The notes under the pieces are model-generated. The model was not told where the DNA came from. It worked only from the letters and a program-made list of their open reading frames with translations, and searched no databases. From positions 14,653,702 through 14,717,701 of the forward strand of contig CM019716.1 of the NCBI GenBank assembly GCA_009760885.1: a DNA stretch of 64,000 nucleotides, in the 5' to 3' direction. Both the position numbers and the translations under genes were made by a program. Source of the DNA: Achatina immaculata (taxonomy: Eukaryota > Mollusca > Gastropoda > Stylommatophora > Achatinidae). Of the stretch, positions 1 through 10,700 are shown in pieces (positions within the stretch are counted from its first letter, which is position 1; every line of letters begins with the position of its first letter).

Positions 1-500
1 AGGGAATTAATTTAAAAAAACGCATTAATTACAGATGGGAAAGTATAAAAATCATAAAGAACATAGCGAAAGAATGCATGGGAGTCAAGACCACTGTTCC
101 CTCTAAATTTTGGAGCCGCGCAGAAAGAAAAATGAAACTGCTGCTTTTACTTTCAAGTTTCGAGATATTACTCTGTGCTATAATTGTGATAAAGAAAAAT
201 ACACTGATGGTACATGATTTCCCCTTACTGTTTCTTGTTGCGAAATGACTTTCGGATCCGATGTATCAAATGATCTTTTATCGCGCAGTTTCGGCGATTC
301 TGTAGCAGAATCACTGAATATGTAAACAAAGAAATCATCATTGCAATTAACTAAATACCAGTAACTCAAAAGTACAGCAGGTTTATCCTGTTATTAAATG
401 TACAGGCCTTTTACGCACATTTGCACACACAATATATTTTTGCACACCAGCTAAACATTTTGCACACAGGCCACAAATCTTTAGAGGGAACTTGGTCAAG
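1..500. other. No recognisable gene
   Basis: AT-rich sequence with only short, unconvincing open frames on both strands. No conserved protein motif, tandem array or terminal repeat was seen before the LINE-like sequence that begins near position 510. Confidence 0.5.
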
Positions 501-509
501 ATCATAACT

Positions 510-2430
510 AAAAAAAAAAAAAACTGGTTCGATGAAGTCTGCAGAGAGGCAGTCATAAAAAAGAGAACAGCAAGACAGATATGGTTGAATGACATGAGCA
601 ACAAAACAAATGAGAAGTACCACACACAATGTAAAGAAAGTTATTCATCAACAAAAACGACAATATATGAAAGACATGGGTAAGCGGGATACAAACATCA
701 GAATGAGCTCAGCAGGGAATTCTATAAGTAATTGCGAACAGTAAAGCAAGGGTATAAAAAACCTCTACACAGCTTGAAGGATAATAACGGAAACATGATA
801 AATAATGAGGAGAAAATCTGTACCAGATGGAAAGAATATTCTGAAAAACTACGAAACTGTGAAGAGCCTATAAGCTCATTACCATGCGAAGAAATACAGA
901 CTTGTGAACCATAAATGAATGAACCAGACTTAAAAGAAGTCATCTACAGTATCATGTTTCTACGAAACAACAAAGCAACTGGTTCAGATGGAATTGCTGC
1001 AGAACTGTGTAAGGAAAGAGGTCTAAATCTACATCAACAGATATGTGCACTAATACAACAAATATAAAGAGAAGAAAAACTTCCTAGTGAATGGAGAGAA
1101 TCATTACTGATCCCAGGAAAGGCGATAAGAGCAAGTGTGAAAACTACAGATGAATATCATTTCTACAAACAAGCTACAAAATATCGTCTATTATACTTTT
1201 AAATAGATTAAAACCATACAATGAGAACATATTGGGGGACTATCAAGAAGGTTTTAGGAAGAATAGATCAACCACAGACCAAATATTTCATCTACGTCAA
1301 AGAGCAGAAAAGTACTGGGAATATGGAAAAGAAGTACATAATATCTTCACTGACTTCAAGAAAGCCCATGACAGCATAGATAGAAGCAGCTTATGGAAAA
1401 TTATGAAATAATTTGAGATACCTAATAAATTAATCAATCTGACCAGAATATGTATGGAAGGTGCATAAAATATAGTAGTATATAAAGGAAGAAAGTCAGA
1501 ACCCTTCTCTGTAAGAGCTGGTTTAAAACAGTGTGACACTATCTCCATTACTATTCAACCTAGTATTAGAAAAGGTAATCAGAAAAGCGAAAGAAGAAAA
1601 CAGTACAGAAGAACAAGGTAAAATACTAGAATACGCTGATGACATCGACCTGGTGGGGGAAACTATGCAAAAAGTCATCAATACCTACATACACCTGAGA
1701 GATGTAGCACTAAAAGTGGGCTTGACCATTAACCAAGATAAGACAGAGTATATGAAGATATCAAGAGACGAGAGCAGAATAATCCAGATTATATAAATGT
1801 TGGCGTTATGATTATTAGGAAAGCAGAAACATACAAATATCTAGGCACAACCTTCAGCAGAAACAACATAGTAAGCGAGGAAACTAAAATCTAGTACAGA
1901 TAGGGAATAAAATATACTTTGCCTTGACACACCTGTTAAAATTCTAAATCCCGTCCCAAAACACTAAAATAACAATCTACAAAACTATAATAGGATCAGC
2001 CGTCATGTATGGATCAGAAACGTGAAGTACGACAAAGAAAGATGAACAACAATTGCAGATCTTTGAGAACACGATCCTAAGAAGAATCTTTGGGCCCATA
2101 AAGGATACCAACAGTGGAGAACACTGAACTTGCTTATTTAAATCCCAACGAATTATAAATGTCTTGAAACTGAACAGAACATGCTGGCTGGGGCATGTAC
2201 AAAGAATGGAAGAGAACAGACAAACGAAAATGATGTATGCACAAGAGATGAGGGAAACAAGACCAAGGGGTAGACCAAGACAGAGATGGAAAGACAACAT
2301 AGAAGAGGATAAAAAAAATTGGTGTCACGAACTGGAGAGAGAAGATTAGGAATAAAGAGGAATGGAGTGGAACTTTATCTGCAGCAATGAGCCCTAATGG
2401 CTCGGAAAGCTGAAGAAGACGAAGAAGAAG
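510..2430 (+). pseudogene. Decayed LINE (family E), RT domain, (GAA)n tail
   Basis: This is a non-LTR retrotransposon remnant with many stops and frameshifts. In order it shows the endonuclease-RT linker (WFDEVCREAV near 525), the pre-RT segment with WKEYSEKL (near 830), the RT entry segment with NNKATGSDG (near 970), an RT catalytic core with EYADDIDLV (near 1630) and the C-terminal GRPRQRWKDNI block (near 2275). It ends in a GAA-rich tail at about 2430. A second copy of only the 3' end lies at 56975-57092, which helps fix the 3' boundary. No intact reading frame remains. Confidence 0.85.
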
Positions 2431-2562
2431 GTACTGTTTCAAAGTTGTTTTTTAAGGGGGGGGGGGGAGAGGGAATTTGATAAAAGGAATAATTAAACAA
2501 CGTCTCTAAATCACTACATTTCTTTCACACCCATTATATAAAGGCCTAGTGTTATTAAAAAA

Positions 2563-3095
2563 AAATTAATCTTACATCCTTCCTGTGCTGGTAAACGTCA
2601 CATAGGGCTCACATGGTAGTTTGCCAAGTTTTCTTGTTTTCGGCGAGCTTTTCAACCCCACCAAGGGATGTTATGCCCATTAAACTGGCCTCTCTTAACA
2701 GTGTCCTCCTTAGTTTCACGTGGTCAACATCTTTTTCTTTGGCCTGTGGTATTCCACTTGATAGCTTGTTTTAGGATTCTCTGACTGTTTCTTCTCATCA
2801 CGTGACCGATATATGTCCATCTTATTTTTCTGATAATCCACGAGGCAGGTTGTTGTTTGCCCATCTGTCTTATCTCTGCATTGTTCTTGAGTTCATTCCA
2901 CTTTATGCCGAATATTATTCTTAAGCATTTGTTTTCAAGAGTCTAATTTCTTGACCATTTCTTTTTTTGTTTTCCAGATTTCGTATGTATAAATGAGGGT
3001 GGATTGAATTGAATAATCTTAACATGTTTTTTGTACTTATAGCTTTTGAATGCCATATGTTCTCAAGATTCTTGAAGTTCAATGCTGCTAAATTA
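2563..3095 (-). mobile_element. LINE 3' fragment (family B, copy 1)
   Basis: On the minus strand the sequence matches the copies at 15945-16505 and 51570-52140. It encodes a broken RT C-terminal region (KQQPAS-type block, then RRRR-rich and GRP motifs). The shared 3' end starts at the same base string (cttacatccttcctgtgc) in copies 1 and 2, which marks the element's 3' terminus. It is heavily mutated, with no usable ORF. Confidence 0.7.
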
Positions 3096-3099
3096 ACTA

Positions 3100-3785
3100 A
3101 TACAGTACGTTTAAATAAAAATCTAGTTGTATACTATGAAACCAAAAACAAAAAAAAAGAAAAGACCCAGATTGAATAAATTTGAAATATTTGAATGAGG
3201 ACCACAGTTTGGTCGCTCACATTTATTTTGCACAATTCTTCTTTAACATTTATGTCTCGTGGGCCGTCTTTGTTCGAGGGACGCAGTTTGGTCGCCCGTA
3301 TTTGACTTAGCGATATTCATCACCACCACGAGTCGAGCAGTAAAACGTAACACCGGAAGTAAGTGATTGCTGCAGCAGACGTGACAACAACCTACATTTG
3401 TTTTGTAAGATCGTCCTACAGGTGTAACCCAGACGTTAATAGACGCAAATGATTGCTTGTACATCATCATAAATTCAAATACGATTATGGATATTTCGTA
3501 CATTTTATTACCAAGTAATTAGGCTTAAGAAAAAGGTAGGAATAACTTTATATATTAACAAAGCACGCAGATTGAACGTCAGAGCCTAGGGCGTGTTGAT
3601 ACAAAAAGTGTGTTTGTTGCATTTTAAAAATATGCTTAAATAAAACGATCAACGTATTCTTCAGTACAGCACCTCAAGATTTCTTGGATATCCATTTCTA
3701 AAGTCTCTCTCTCTCTCTCTCTGTCTCTCTCCTTACCGACAGGTGTAGGGTATCATGTCCTTCCCTAACCCTCGATCCGTGCATC
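3100..3785. other. Unassigned stretch, (CT)n microsatellite
   Basis: No gene recognised. A CT-rich microsatellite lies near 3704-3731. Two short similar motifs containing cagtttggtcgc occur near 3207 and 3287, possibly remnants of one repeat. Confidence 0.4.
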
Positions 3786-4150
3786 TAAACAGGCTTGTCA
3801 CTGAGCATTTCCTGTGCCAATATGCCAAACCGTCAAACATCTTTTCTCTGTCTCTTCTACCTTAGATCTTCCCCATTGCCTTTAGGTGCTCTAGCCTGTC
3901 TATCCTCCAAATATGCCCCCACAAATTTGGATTGTCATTTTCTGATCTGTGTTACAATTTTTTCTTGTACCTCTTTTAGAACTTCCTCGTTCGATTTTCT
4001 CGCAGTCGACGATACCGTCAGCACATTTCTGCTGATTCTAGCCTTCTTTGTATCTTTTTACTGACCGTCCAGGCTTTGCACCCATAGAACAGGATTGGTT
4101 CAGTGTAACACAGCAGCACTCTCTTCCTAACTCTCATAGATAGTGATTTA
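3785..4150 (-). mobile_element. LINE RT C-terminal fragment
   Basis: Read on the minus strand, the segment near 4074-4104 encodes EPILFYGCKA, the block that follows the RT core in many non-LTR elements (compare EPILLYGSESW in the copy at 9.8 kb). The downstream sequence continues as RT C-terminal-like coding with stops. It is too degraded to assign to one of the better-defined families here. Confidence 0.55.
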
Positions 4151-4739
4151 TTGCAAAGTATGGATTTCAGTTTTTGAAAGGCTGGTGCAGTTCTGCTTTT
4201 TACACCTAACTGATGTTAGCAAGGTGCCCAAGTACTCTAAATGCATACTTGGACCAAATAGGGATGATCATGTTGTTTTCCATCACTTAATAAAAAAAAG
4301 TTAGCATTTCTGCTTGTACTGTACAAATCTCAGTCATTACAGATATGCTCACATGCACAAGATGTTTCTGTAACCAAAAGATAGGCCTGCTAAGTCTTTG
4401 CCTTAGACAAAAATCCTCAAAATATAAAAATGCCCTCATTTTGAAAATGATTATTTAATTAGCAGTATGTTTATTTATCTCTACAGTGGCTGCATAGGCT
4501 GAGTAATATAAATCATAGTTTGTTGTCAAAAGTTACAACACTGTGCTTTCTTTGCAACCCCCCCCCCCCCATCATCATTATTATTATTGATAATAACAAG
4601 AGACATTCATGTATTGCCAGGAGTGAGCATGACTCTTACACCAGTAGTGGTATATCACCTGCATCTGCAACCCATGATGTTTTTTTTTTTTTAATATTGA
4701 AACTTAAAACTTATTTCAGTGAATAAGGGGTGAATATGC

Positions 4740-5062
4740 TGTCCGATGAAGCAATCAGCAACCCATAGGTGATTTGCCAGCGTCAGGGTTAGCGAACCAT
4801 ATCTGACCCTCCCTGTCCCACCTTTCCGTTGGTACCCTTAGGAACAGGCCTAACCTGACTAATGGGGCTGGGATTGCCATAGTCCCCATGGTGGTGGAGT
4901 CTGCTAAAGAAGCATTGCACGCCCCCCTGCCTTTTAGCTCTATTCCAGGACTGAAAAAAATAGCTGCCATAACCCGCTCCCACGCCAATATGATGCTGTG
5001 CTTCAACATCTCTACAACATCAGCTGCAAAGAACAACAGCTCGCAGTTACAGGGAGTTCATA
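4740..5062 (-). repeat. Unclassified interspersed repeat R1, copy 1
   Basis: About 320 bp that recurs at 48210-48520 (same orientation) and 53935-54715 (opposite orientation, interrupted). On the minus strand all three copies keep a related reading frame; copies 1 and 2 share LLFFA..V..L...I..AW.RVMAAIF.SP. This hints at a formerly coding or exonic source. No terminal repeats or tail were seen. A segment near its left end resembles the unit of the 33-bp minisatellite at 28 kb. Confidence 0.6.
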
Positions 5063-5299
5063 CAAGTTCAGTGAATAATAATGAGTGTGGTTCTTGTTAT
5101 TTCATTATTTAGGTTTGAAAACATAAAGTGACAGAATTTCTCTAAAATCCTGTAAAAGAACCTTAGACCCTTCTCAGTCTTAATCTAGATCATGACCGGA
5201 GGTTGGGAACCACTGGTTGTAGCCATAACTTCTCTGCCTGTACACTTTACATCACCCAAAATGTGGTTCAGAAATTAGCATTGGTCTCTTAGTATTGAT

Positions 5300-5485
5300 T
5301 TTATGTGTGTGTGTGTTCTTGTATGAAAAAAGGCTGATACTGAAACATTAGATGTCGCATGTTTTTTTAATTTGTATGTTCTCATCTTATTTTCTGCCTG
5401 CCATTTGTGTTTCTGCCCACTTTCCTCACTCCCTCGGTTGTTTCGTAAGTCTGAACCATACACTATCTACATACCTTTGTAGAAC
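5300..5485 (+). repeat. Penelope-like pLTR, 5' partial copy
   Basis: This segment aligns with 7180-7395 downstream: a gt-rich lead, a GGC-containing motif followed by GAAA, the run ending in tgtatgttctcat, then a stretch around gaaccatacac. It stops where the truncated RT body begins, so the element reads partial pLTR, 5'-truncated body, complete pLTR. That is the tandem layout typical of Penelope-like elements. Confidence 0.6.
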
Positions 5486-6797
5486 GATCCAAAAAAATGA
5501 TCAGGGACTTCAGGCCGTCAAGTTCTTTCTGAACAAAAGACGCAGTCCCTCTATTCCTATGTCTACTATTCTGCGCCTTACACAACTTTTCCTCCAACTC
5601 AATTCTTTTGAATTCAGTGGCCTTTACTTCGACCAGATTAGTGGTGTAGCCATGGATACCAAGATGGGCCCCAGCTACGCGTGTCTGTTCATGGGCCACT
5701 TCGAACACAAGGTTGTGAGAGCCTGTAGAGGCCCATTTCCCGCCTTCTATAGACGTTACATAGATGACGGCATTGGGGTCACATCAGTGTCAGAGGAAGA
5801 CCTTAACAACTTTATCAGTTTTGTTAAGGAGTACAATCCTGTCATTTCTTTCACCTCCCATATCTCTGCTACTTCCGCTAACTTTCTTGACATTGCCGTC
5901 ACTATCGGCCCTTCTGGCCTTACTACCTCTATCCACTATAAACCTACAGACTCTCACAGCTACCTCCTGTACTCTTCCTCCCATCCCAGATCGTATAAGG
6001 ACTCTATTCCTTTTTCCCAGCTTCTTAGGTTGCGACGTTTGTGTAAGGAGGATTTGGATTTCCAGGATCAAGGCCATAAAATGCTAGATTTCTTCCGTCA
6101 ACGCGGCTATCCAGAACACGTTTTCTTGTCATCTTGGAACCGCATTAGCCATACATCGTGGCAACAAGCCCTCACCCCTAAACCGCACTGTAGCTCGGAC
6201 AGAGTGAAACTAGTACTCACGTACCACCCTCATAACTTGGCAGTTAAAAACATACTGTTTCGACATCTCCATCTCCTCCAAACCGAGCCTGAGACACGTG
6301 AACTTTTTGGGGAACCCCCATTGGTGGCCTACAGACATGATAAGAACCTCAGGGACCTTTTAATTTGTAGTCATCTTAAGACAGATGACACTTTTTATGG
6401 TACCAGACGTTGTGGATGCCATAGATGTAACACTTGTCTGTTTGTTGTCGAGGCTAGCCAGATCTCCTTCCCTAAGTCCTCGTTATCAGTTCAGGAGGGT
6501 TTCACCTGTACTTCACGAAATGTCATTTATGCTGTCATGTGCAAACGTTGTGGTTTGAAGTACATAGGGGAGACTGGCTTACGGTTAGGAGATCAATTTC
6601 GCCAGCATCTCAGTGATATTTCTAAGAGGGCCTGGACACCTGTGGCTAAACATCACAGGGGTAAACAGGACATTTCTGTTAGTGCGATTCGCTCTTGTTC
6701 TGTGGATGTACGATCTCGGAGGGTCATAGAACAGCGCCTTATTTTCCAGACTGGCTGTCTCCACCCAGCTGGAATCAGCGTCTTCAGCTTTCTGTAA
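5352..6797 (+). CDS. Penelope-like element RT/GIY-YIG polyprotein, 5'-truncated
   Basis: Open frame of 481 codons; the listed start is only the first ATG of the frame, and recognisable homology begins near 5485. PLE polyproteins combine a telomerase-related reverse transcriptase with a C-terminal GIY-YIG nuclease. Visible here are an RT segment with MDTKMGPSYACLFMG, the catalytic box YRRYIDD (about residue 136), a Cys-rich CGCHRCNTC stretch, and the GIY-YIG region YAVMCKRCGLKYIGETG (about residues 393-410) followed by an R..QHL segment and a conserved E near VIEQRLIF. The RT fingers are missing, so it is not autonomous. The uninterrupted frame suggests a fairly young insertion. A decayed relative lies on the minus strand at 26225-26745. 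Confidence 0.88.
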   Translation: MSHVFLICMFSSYFLPAICVSAHFPHSLGCFVSLNHTLSTYLCRTIQKNDQGLQAVKFFLNKRRSPSIPMSTILRLTQLFLQLNSFEFSGLYFDQISGVAMDTKMGPSYACLFMGHFEHKVVRACRGPFPAFYRRYIDDGIGVTSVSEEDLNNFISFVKEYNPVISFTSHISATSANFLDIAVTIGPSGLTTSIHYKPTDSHSYLLYSSSHPRSYKDSIPFSQLLRLRRLCKEDLDFQDQGHKMLDFFRQRGYPEHVFLSSWNRISHTSWQQALTPKPHCSSDRVKLVLTYHPHNLAVKNILFRHLHLLQTEPETRELFGEPPLVAYRHDKNLRDLLICSHLKTDDTFYGTRRCGCHRCNTCLFVVEASQISFPKSSLSVQEGFTCTSRNVIYAVMCKRCGLKYIGETGLRLGDQFRQHLSDISKRAWTPVAKHHRGKQDISVSAIRSCSVDVRSRRVIEQRLIFQTGCLHPAGISVFSFL

Positions 6798-7180
6798 CTT
6801 CTTTATTTTTCCACTGTTTTTTTTTTCATACTCTACTTTCTTTCTCTATGCTACCCCTCCCAACCACCGCCCTATTTTTTTCTTCTCTGCCAACATATTG
6901 GCTTGTCCTATTCACTAGTTTCACATTTTCTCCCTGCAGGTGTTTGTGTTCTTCATTCATTATCTCTCCGCGTCCCCTTTTCCCTCTCCTCCCCCCCCCG
7001 ACACCTCTAGCGGCGATCATGTTTCTATTGCCTTCCCCCCACCCCTTTCTCTACCTCTTCTTTACGATTGGCTCTATCAGGCATCTTTTGTTTGGAGGCA
7101 GCGATCCTTCTCCCTTCTACCACACACATTTCTGTTTCCGACTTGGAGCAAGACACATTCAGATAAGTTCTTCATGTTTT
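6798..7180 (+). other. PLE 3' noncoding region
   Basis: CT-rich sequence between the PLE stop codon and the 3' pLTR. The long open frames through it lack protein motifs and reflect the pyrimidine bias. Confidence 0.5.
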
Positions 7181-7395
7181 TGTTTTGTTGTGTATGTATC
7201 CTCGAATAAGGCTCACGCCGAAATATCGGATGTTGTATGTTTCTCATTTATACATTCTCATACTTTCTATTCATTTTTTTTCTCACCTTACTCACTCACT
7301 CCCTTACTTTGTAAAACTGCACCATACACCTCTATCTGCCTTATTTATTTAAACCAGTTTTACTGCAGTCGTCATCCCTTTTATCCAAAAAAAGG
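7180..7395 (+). repeat. Penelope-like pLTR, 3' copy
   Basis: Downstream terminal repeat of the PLE, homologous to 5300-5485 and to solo or partial copies at 25390-25640 (-), 26745-26870 (+) and 38010-38270 (+). It contains GGC-TCAC-GCC-GAAA (7210-7223), which resembles stem II plus the conserved GAAA of a hammerhead ribozyme, the class known from PLE terminal repeats. The expected CUGAUGA upstream is degenerate (cgaataa). It closes with a conserved ttttactgcagt block near 7356. Confidence 0.6.
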
Positions 7396-7567
7396 AAATC
7401 CATAGAAACAAGGAAAAGTCAGTGTCATTGCCATCTGATAGTTCACTTATGCTGACATCAGAAAAGCTGCTCTTGTTCCTCTGTGATTCAGATAATTGTA
7501 GAAACTATTTTAGGAAACACTGCATATGACGATCATTGTAAAATGACTTTTTGTATTTCTTCTACAG

Positions 7568-7789
7568 CCCTTGATAGCGTGGTTCACAAACTCTTACATA
7601 ATGCAATTCATAAATTCAGTCTGGTTGAGACTGAGACGGAGAAGGAAAGCAGTGATATGTGGAGTGGTGTTTGCTAGTATTGTCTGGTTTGCACTTTCTC
7701 ATAAGATGGCCCGGTTTAGAAAGGAGATGAATGCGCTTAGAGTATTTCCTTGCTCTGGTGGAGAATCAAGGGAGATTATAGCAAAAGTT
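7568..7789 (+). CDS. DIPK1-like gene, exon with membrane anchor
   Basis: A pyrimidine-rich acceptor (ttcttctacag) ends at 7567 and the donor GTAAGT starts at 7790. The exon holds 74 codons: a short amphipathic leader, RLRRRRK, one hydrophobic segment (VICGVVFASIVWFAL), then the start of the lumenal part ending REIIAKV. Arg-rich cytosolic tails are a known ER-localisation feature of this family. A first in-frame ATG lies at 7601. Confidence 0.75.
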
Positions 7790-10700
7790 GTAAGTTGAAG
7801 TGTCATTTTTCATTGGTCACAGAATATGTGAACTTTCATTGTTCACTGAATATGTGAACTGAATATGGTCATTAAATATGTGAACTTTCTTTTGGTCATT
7901 GAATTTGTGAACTTTATTGTGTGTGGAATTGTAAATCGTAGTGAAAATTTAAAAGATGATAGGATGTTACTCCAGTTATTTCATCATAGAGTGAAAGATG
8001 TATGATAAAGGACAGAATGTCAGACGGGCCTGCGTGCCCAATTCTTAACCCTTTTGAAATAAAGATCAATCAATCAATCATTAGAAGTTACAGTGTGTCA
8101 GCTCCTTCCTTGGCATGTTTCCTCAGTTTAATCCTTTTATCAGAGCCCATTAACTGTTTTTTTTTCTAAATCAGAATTCTCAATATTCATTAAAGCATTT
8201 AATTTTTATTTTGAGCTAAGTAGACTATTTTAAAAAAAAAAATTTTTTTTTAACTTCTCATCATATCTTTCAAAAGAATTCACAAACTCTTTAATTAGAA
8301 TGTCATGTCAGATCTTTCAGTAGAACTCATAAGCTTTTCTAGTCAGAGCTTCTCATCAGATCTCTCATGGATTTTAGGAGTAGCTCAGTCACAAATGAAC
8401 TAACTTCTCTAAGCAGATGAAATTAGTTGATAGACTCTGCTTCTGAAAACAGAATTTTTGCCTGATAGATTAGGCATTTTATTGAAAACTTGGCATGTGG
8501 ATGTCATTGTAATAAAAGGATATTCACATAAAAGGAAGTCCCATACATTTATATTGTTTTATACCTAATATTTTCATTTACGCTCAGTCTTGTCTTGTCT
8601 CTTACCTCATATACCTTTCAGTGTTAAGGGGACAAAAATATATCTTGATGGGATCTGGTGAATCTGACTGCATTTCAGAATGTATAAAATTGGAAAAAAG
8701 TAGGAGCAGCTTTATTACTTAACGATTACAAAGTTGTGACGTTTCGGACATACAGGACGAAGAAATAAGGAGAGGAGATAAAGTATAGATTTACATGAAT
8801 ACTGTAAAAAAAAAAAAAAGGTACTTAGCTGTAAATAAGGTGTGGCTTGTCTGGCGGTATGTGTCAGGAATGGATCTGGTAGGACGTGGAAATTGTTTAA
8901 ATAGAGACCTGTGACATGTGGTTGGTGGGTTGTAACTGGGAGTGGTGGATGGGGAACCGGGGAGGGGAGAGAGAGTGACGCACTACTGGCCTAGCTAGGA
9001 GAATTTGAAACAGGTGATTGGGGAAGAGATGTTGCAGAGAAGAGGGGTTGCTGAGAAAATAGCGGGGTAGCAGAGTGATGCTGTGAGGAAGTTTGAAAAG
9101 TAAAAAGGGGTGGATTTAGTGGAGAGGTACTATAATGATTGAAGAAGATGATGTTACGTGTAACTAAACAGCGAGTTTAACCCATGGTTCAATCATTATA
9201 GTACCTCTCCACTAAATCCACCCCTTTTTACTTTTCAAACTTCCTCACAGCATCACTCTGCTACCCCGCTATTTTCTCAGCAACCCCTCTTCTCTGCAAC
9301 ATCTCTTCCCCAATCACCTGTTTCAAATTCTCCTAGCTAGGCCAGTAGTGCGTCACTCTCTCTCCCCTCCCCGGTTCCCCATCCACCACTCCCAGTTACA
9401 ACCCACCGACCACATGTCACAGGTCTCTATTTAAACAATTTCCACGTCCTACCAGATCCATTCCTGACACATACCGCCAGACAAGCCACACCTTATTTAC
9501 AGCTAAGTACCTTTTTTTTTTTTTACAGTATTCATGTAAATCTATACTTTATCTCCTCTCCTTATTTCTTCGTCCTGTATGTTTTTGTATGATTAAGGCT
9601 CACGCCGAAACGTCACAACTTTGTAATCGTTAAGTAATAAAGCTGCTCCTACTTTTTTCCAATTTTATACATTCTAGTATCACAGCTTTACTGCAGTGTT
9701 TAGTGTATAGTTGTATACTTATACACCAATTATTGTGTTACTGACTGCATTTCAGAGAATGAGAAACATTAACCAACACATCCTTATCAATGAATGTTAG
9801 AAAACGAGTCCTAAAATGCTATATTGAACCTATCTTGTTATATGGAAGTGAATCATGGACAGTAGGCAAGTCTGCACAAAAATCGTTGGAAGCAGCAGAA
9901 ATGTGGTTTATTAGAAGAATGTTGCGAATCCCCTGGACAGCAAAAATAACTAATGAAGAATGTAGGAGAAGAGCTGGAGAGACAAAAAACCTTATCAAAA
10001 AGATAAGAGAGACAATGTACTTTCATAGGACATGCAATGAGAAGAGGGGGCATTGAAAATATTATAAGAACAGGAAAAATAGAAGGAAGAAGATCAAGAG
10101 GAAGACCAAGAGAAATGATAGTGGACAGTCTGACGGGATGGTGTGAGAGGAGATCACCAACTGAGCTGATGGCCTGCATGAAGGATCGCGTACTCTGGAG
10201 AAGCATAATAGCCAACGCCAATCGGCACGGCACATGATGATGATGATCTGGTGAATGGGATATACAAGGTTTCTATAATTTTCATATAATGGGATAGTCG
10301 AGGTTTCTTTAATTTTCATTTAATGGGATATTCAAGGTTTCTATAATTTTTATATAGTGGGATATTCAAGGCTTCTATACTTTTCATATAATGGGGTATT
10401 CTAGGTTTCTGTAATTTCCTCCCTCTATCTCTTTCATGGGTGGTGTCTTCCTCTGTTTCCTACAGTTCTTAGTATGTTTTCTGTGCCATGCTGTCTCATT
10501 GATGAATCTTAATGTGAGCTCAGTCAATGCTACACTGGCTGTGGATTTCATGATAACATTCATTTATTTGCAGTGTTCTCTGTACAAGAAGGAGGCTATT
10601 GTTGGAGATTTATGTGAGCCCCTGTGTAATCAACAGCTTGTTAAATTTGTTGGATGTCTGAACTACCGACATGGTAAATATGTTGGCCAGGTTGAGTGCA

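Noticed and set aside
4520..4726. 68-codon ORF with Pro/Ile runs
   Set aside because: Produced by C-run, (ATT)n and T-run simple sequence.
6695..7405. 236-codon ORF after the PLE
   Set aside because: Pyrimidine-biased PLE 3' noncoding and pLTR sequence; no motif, and it overlaps the PLE frame's end.
9853..10233. 126-codon minus ORF (also 11848-12207 and 22062-22379)
   Set aside because: Antisense of LINE A coding; identical shadows in each copy.
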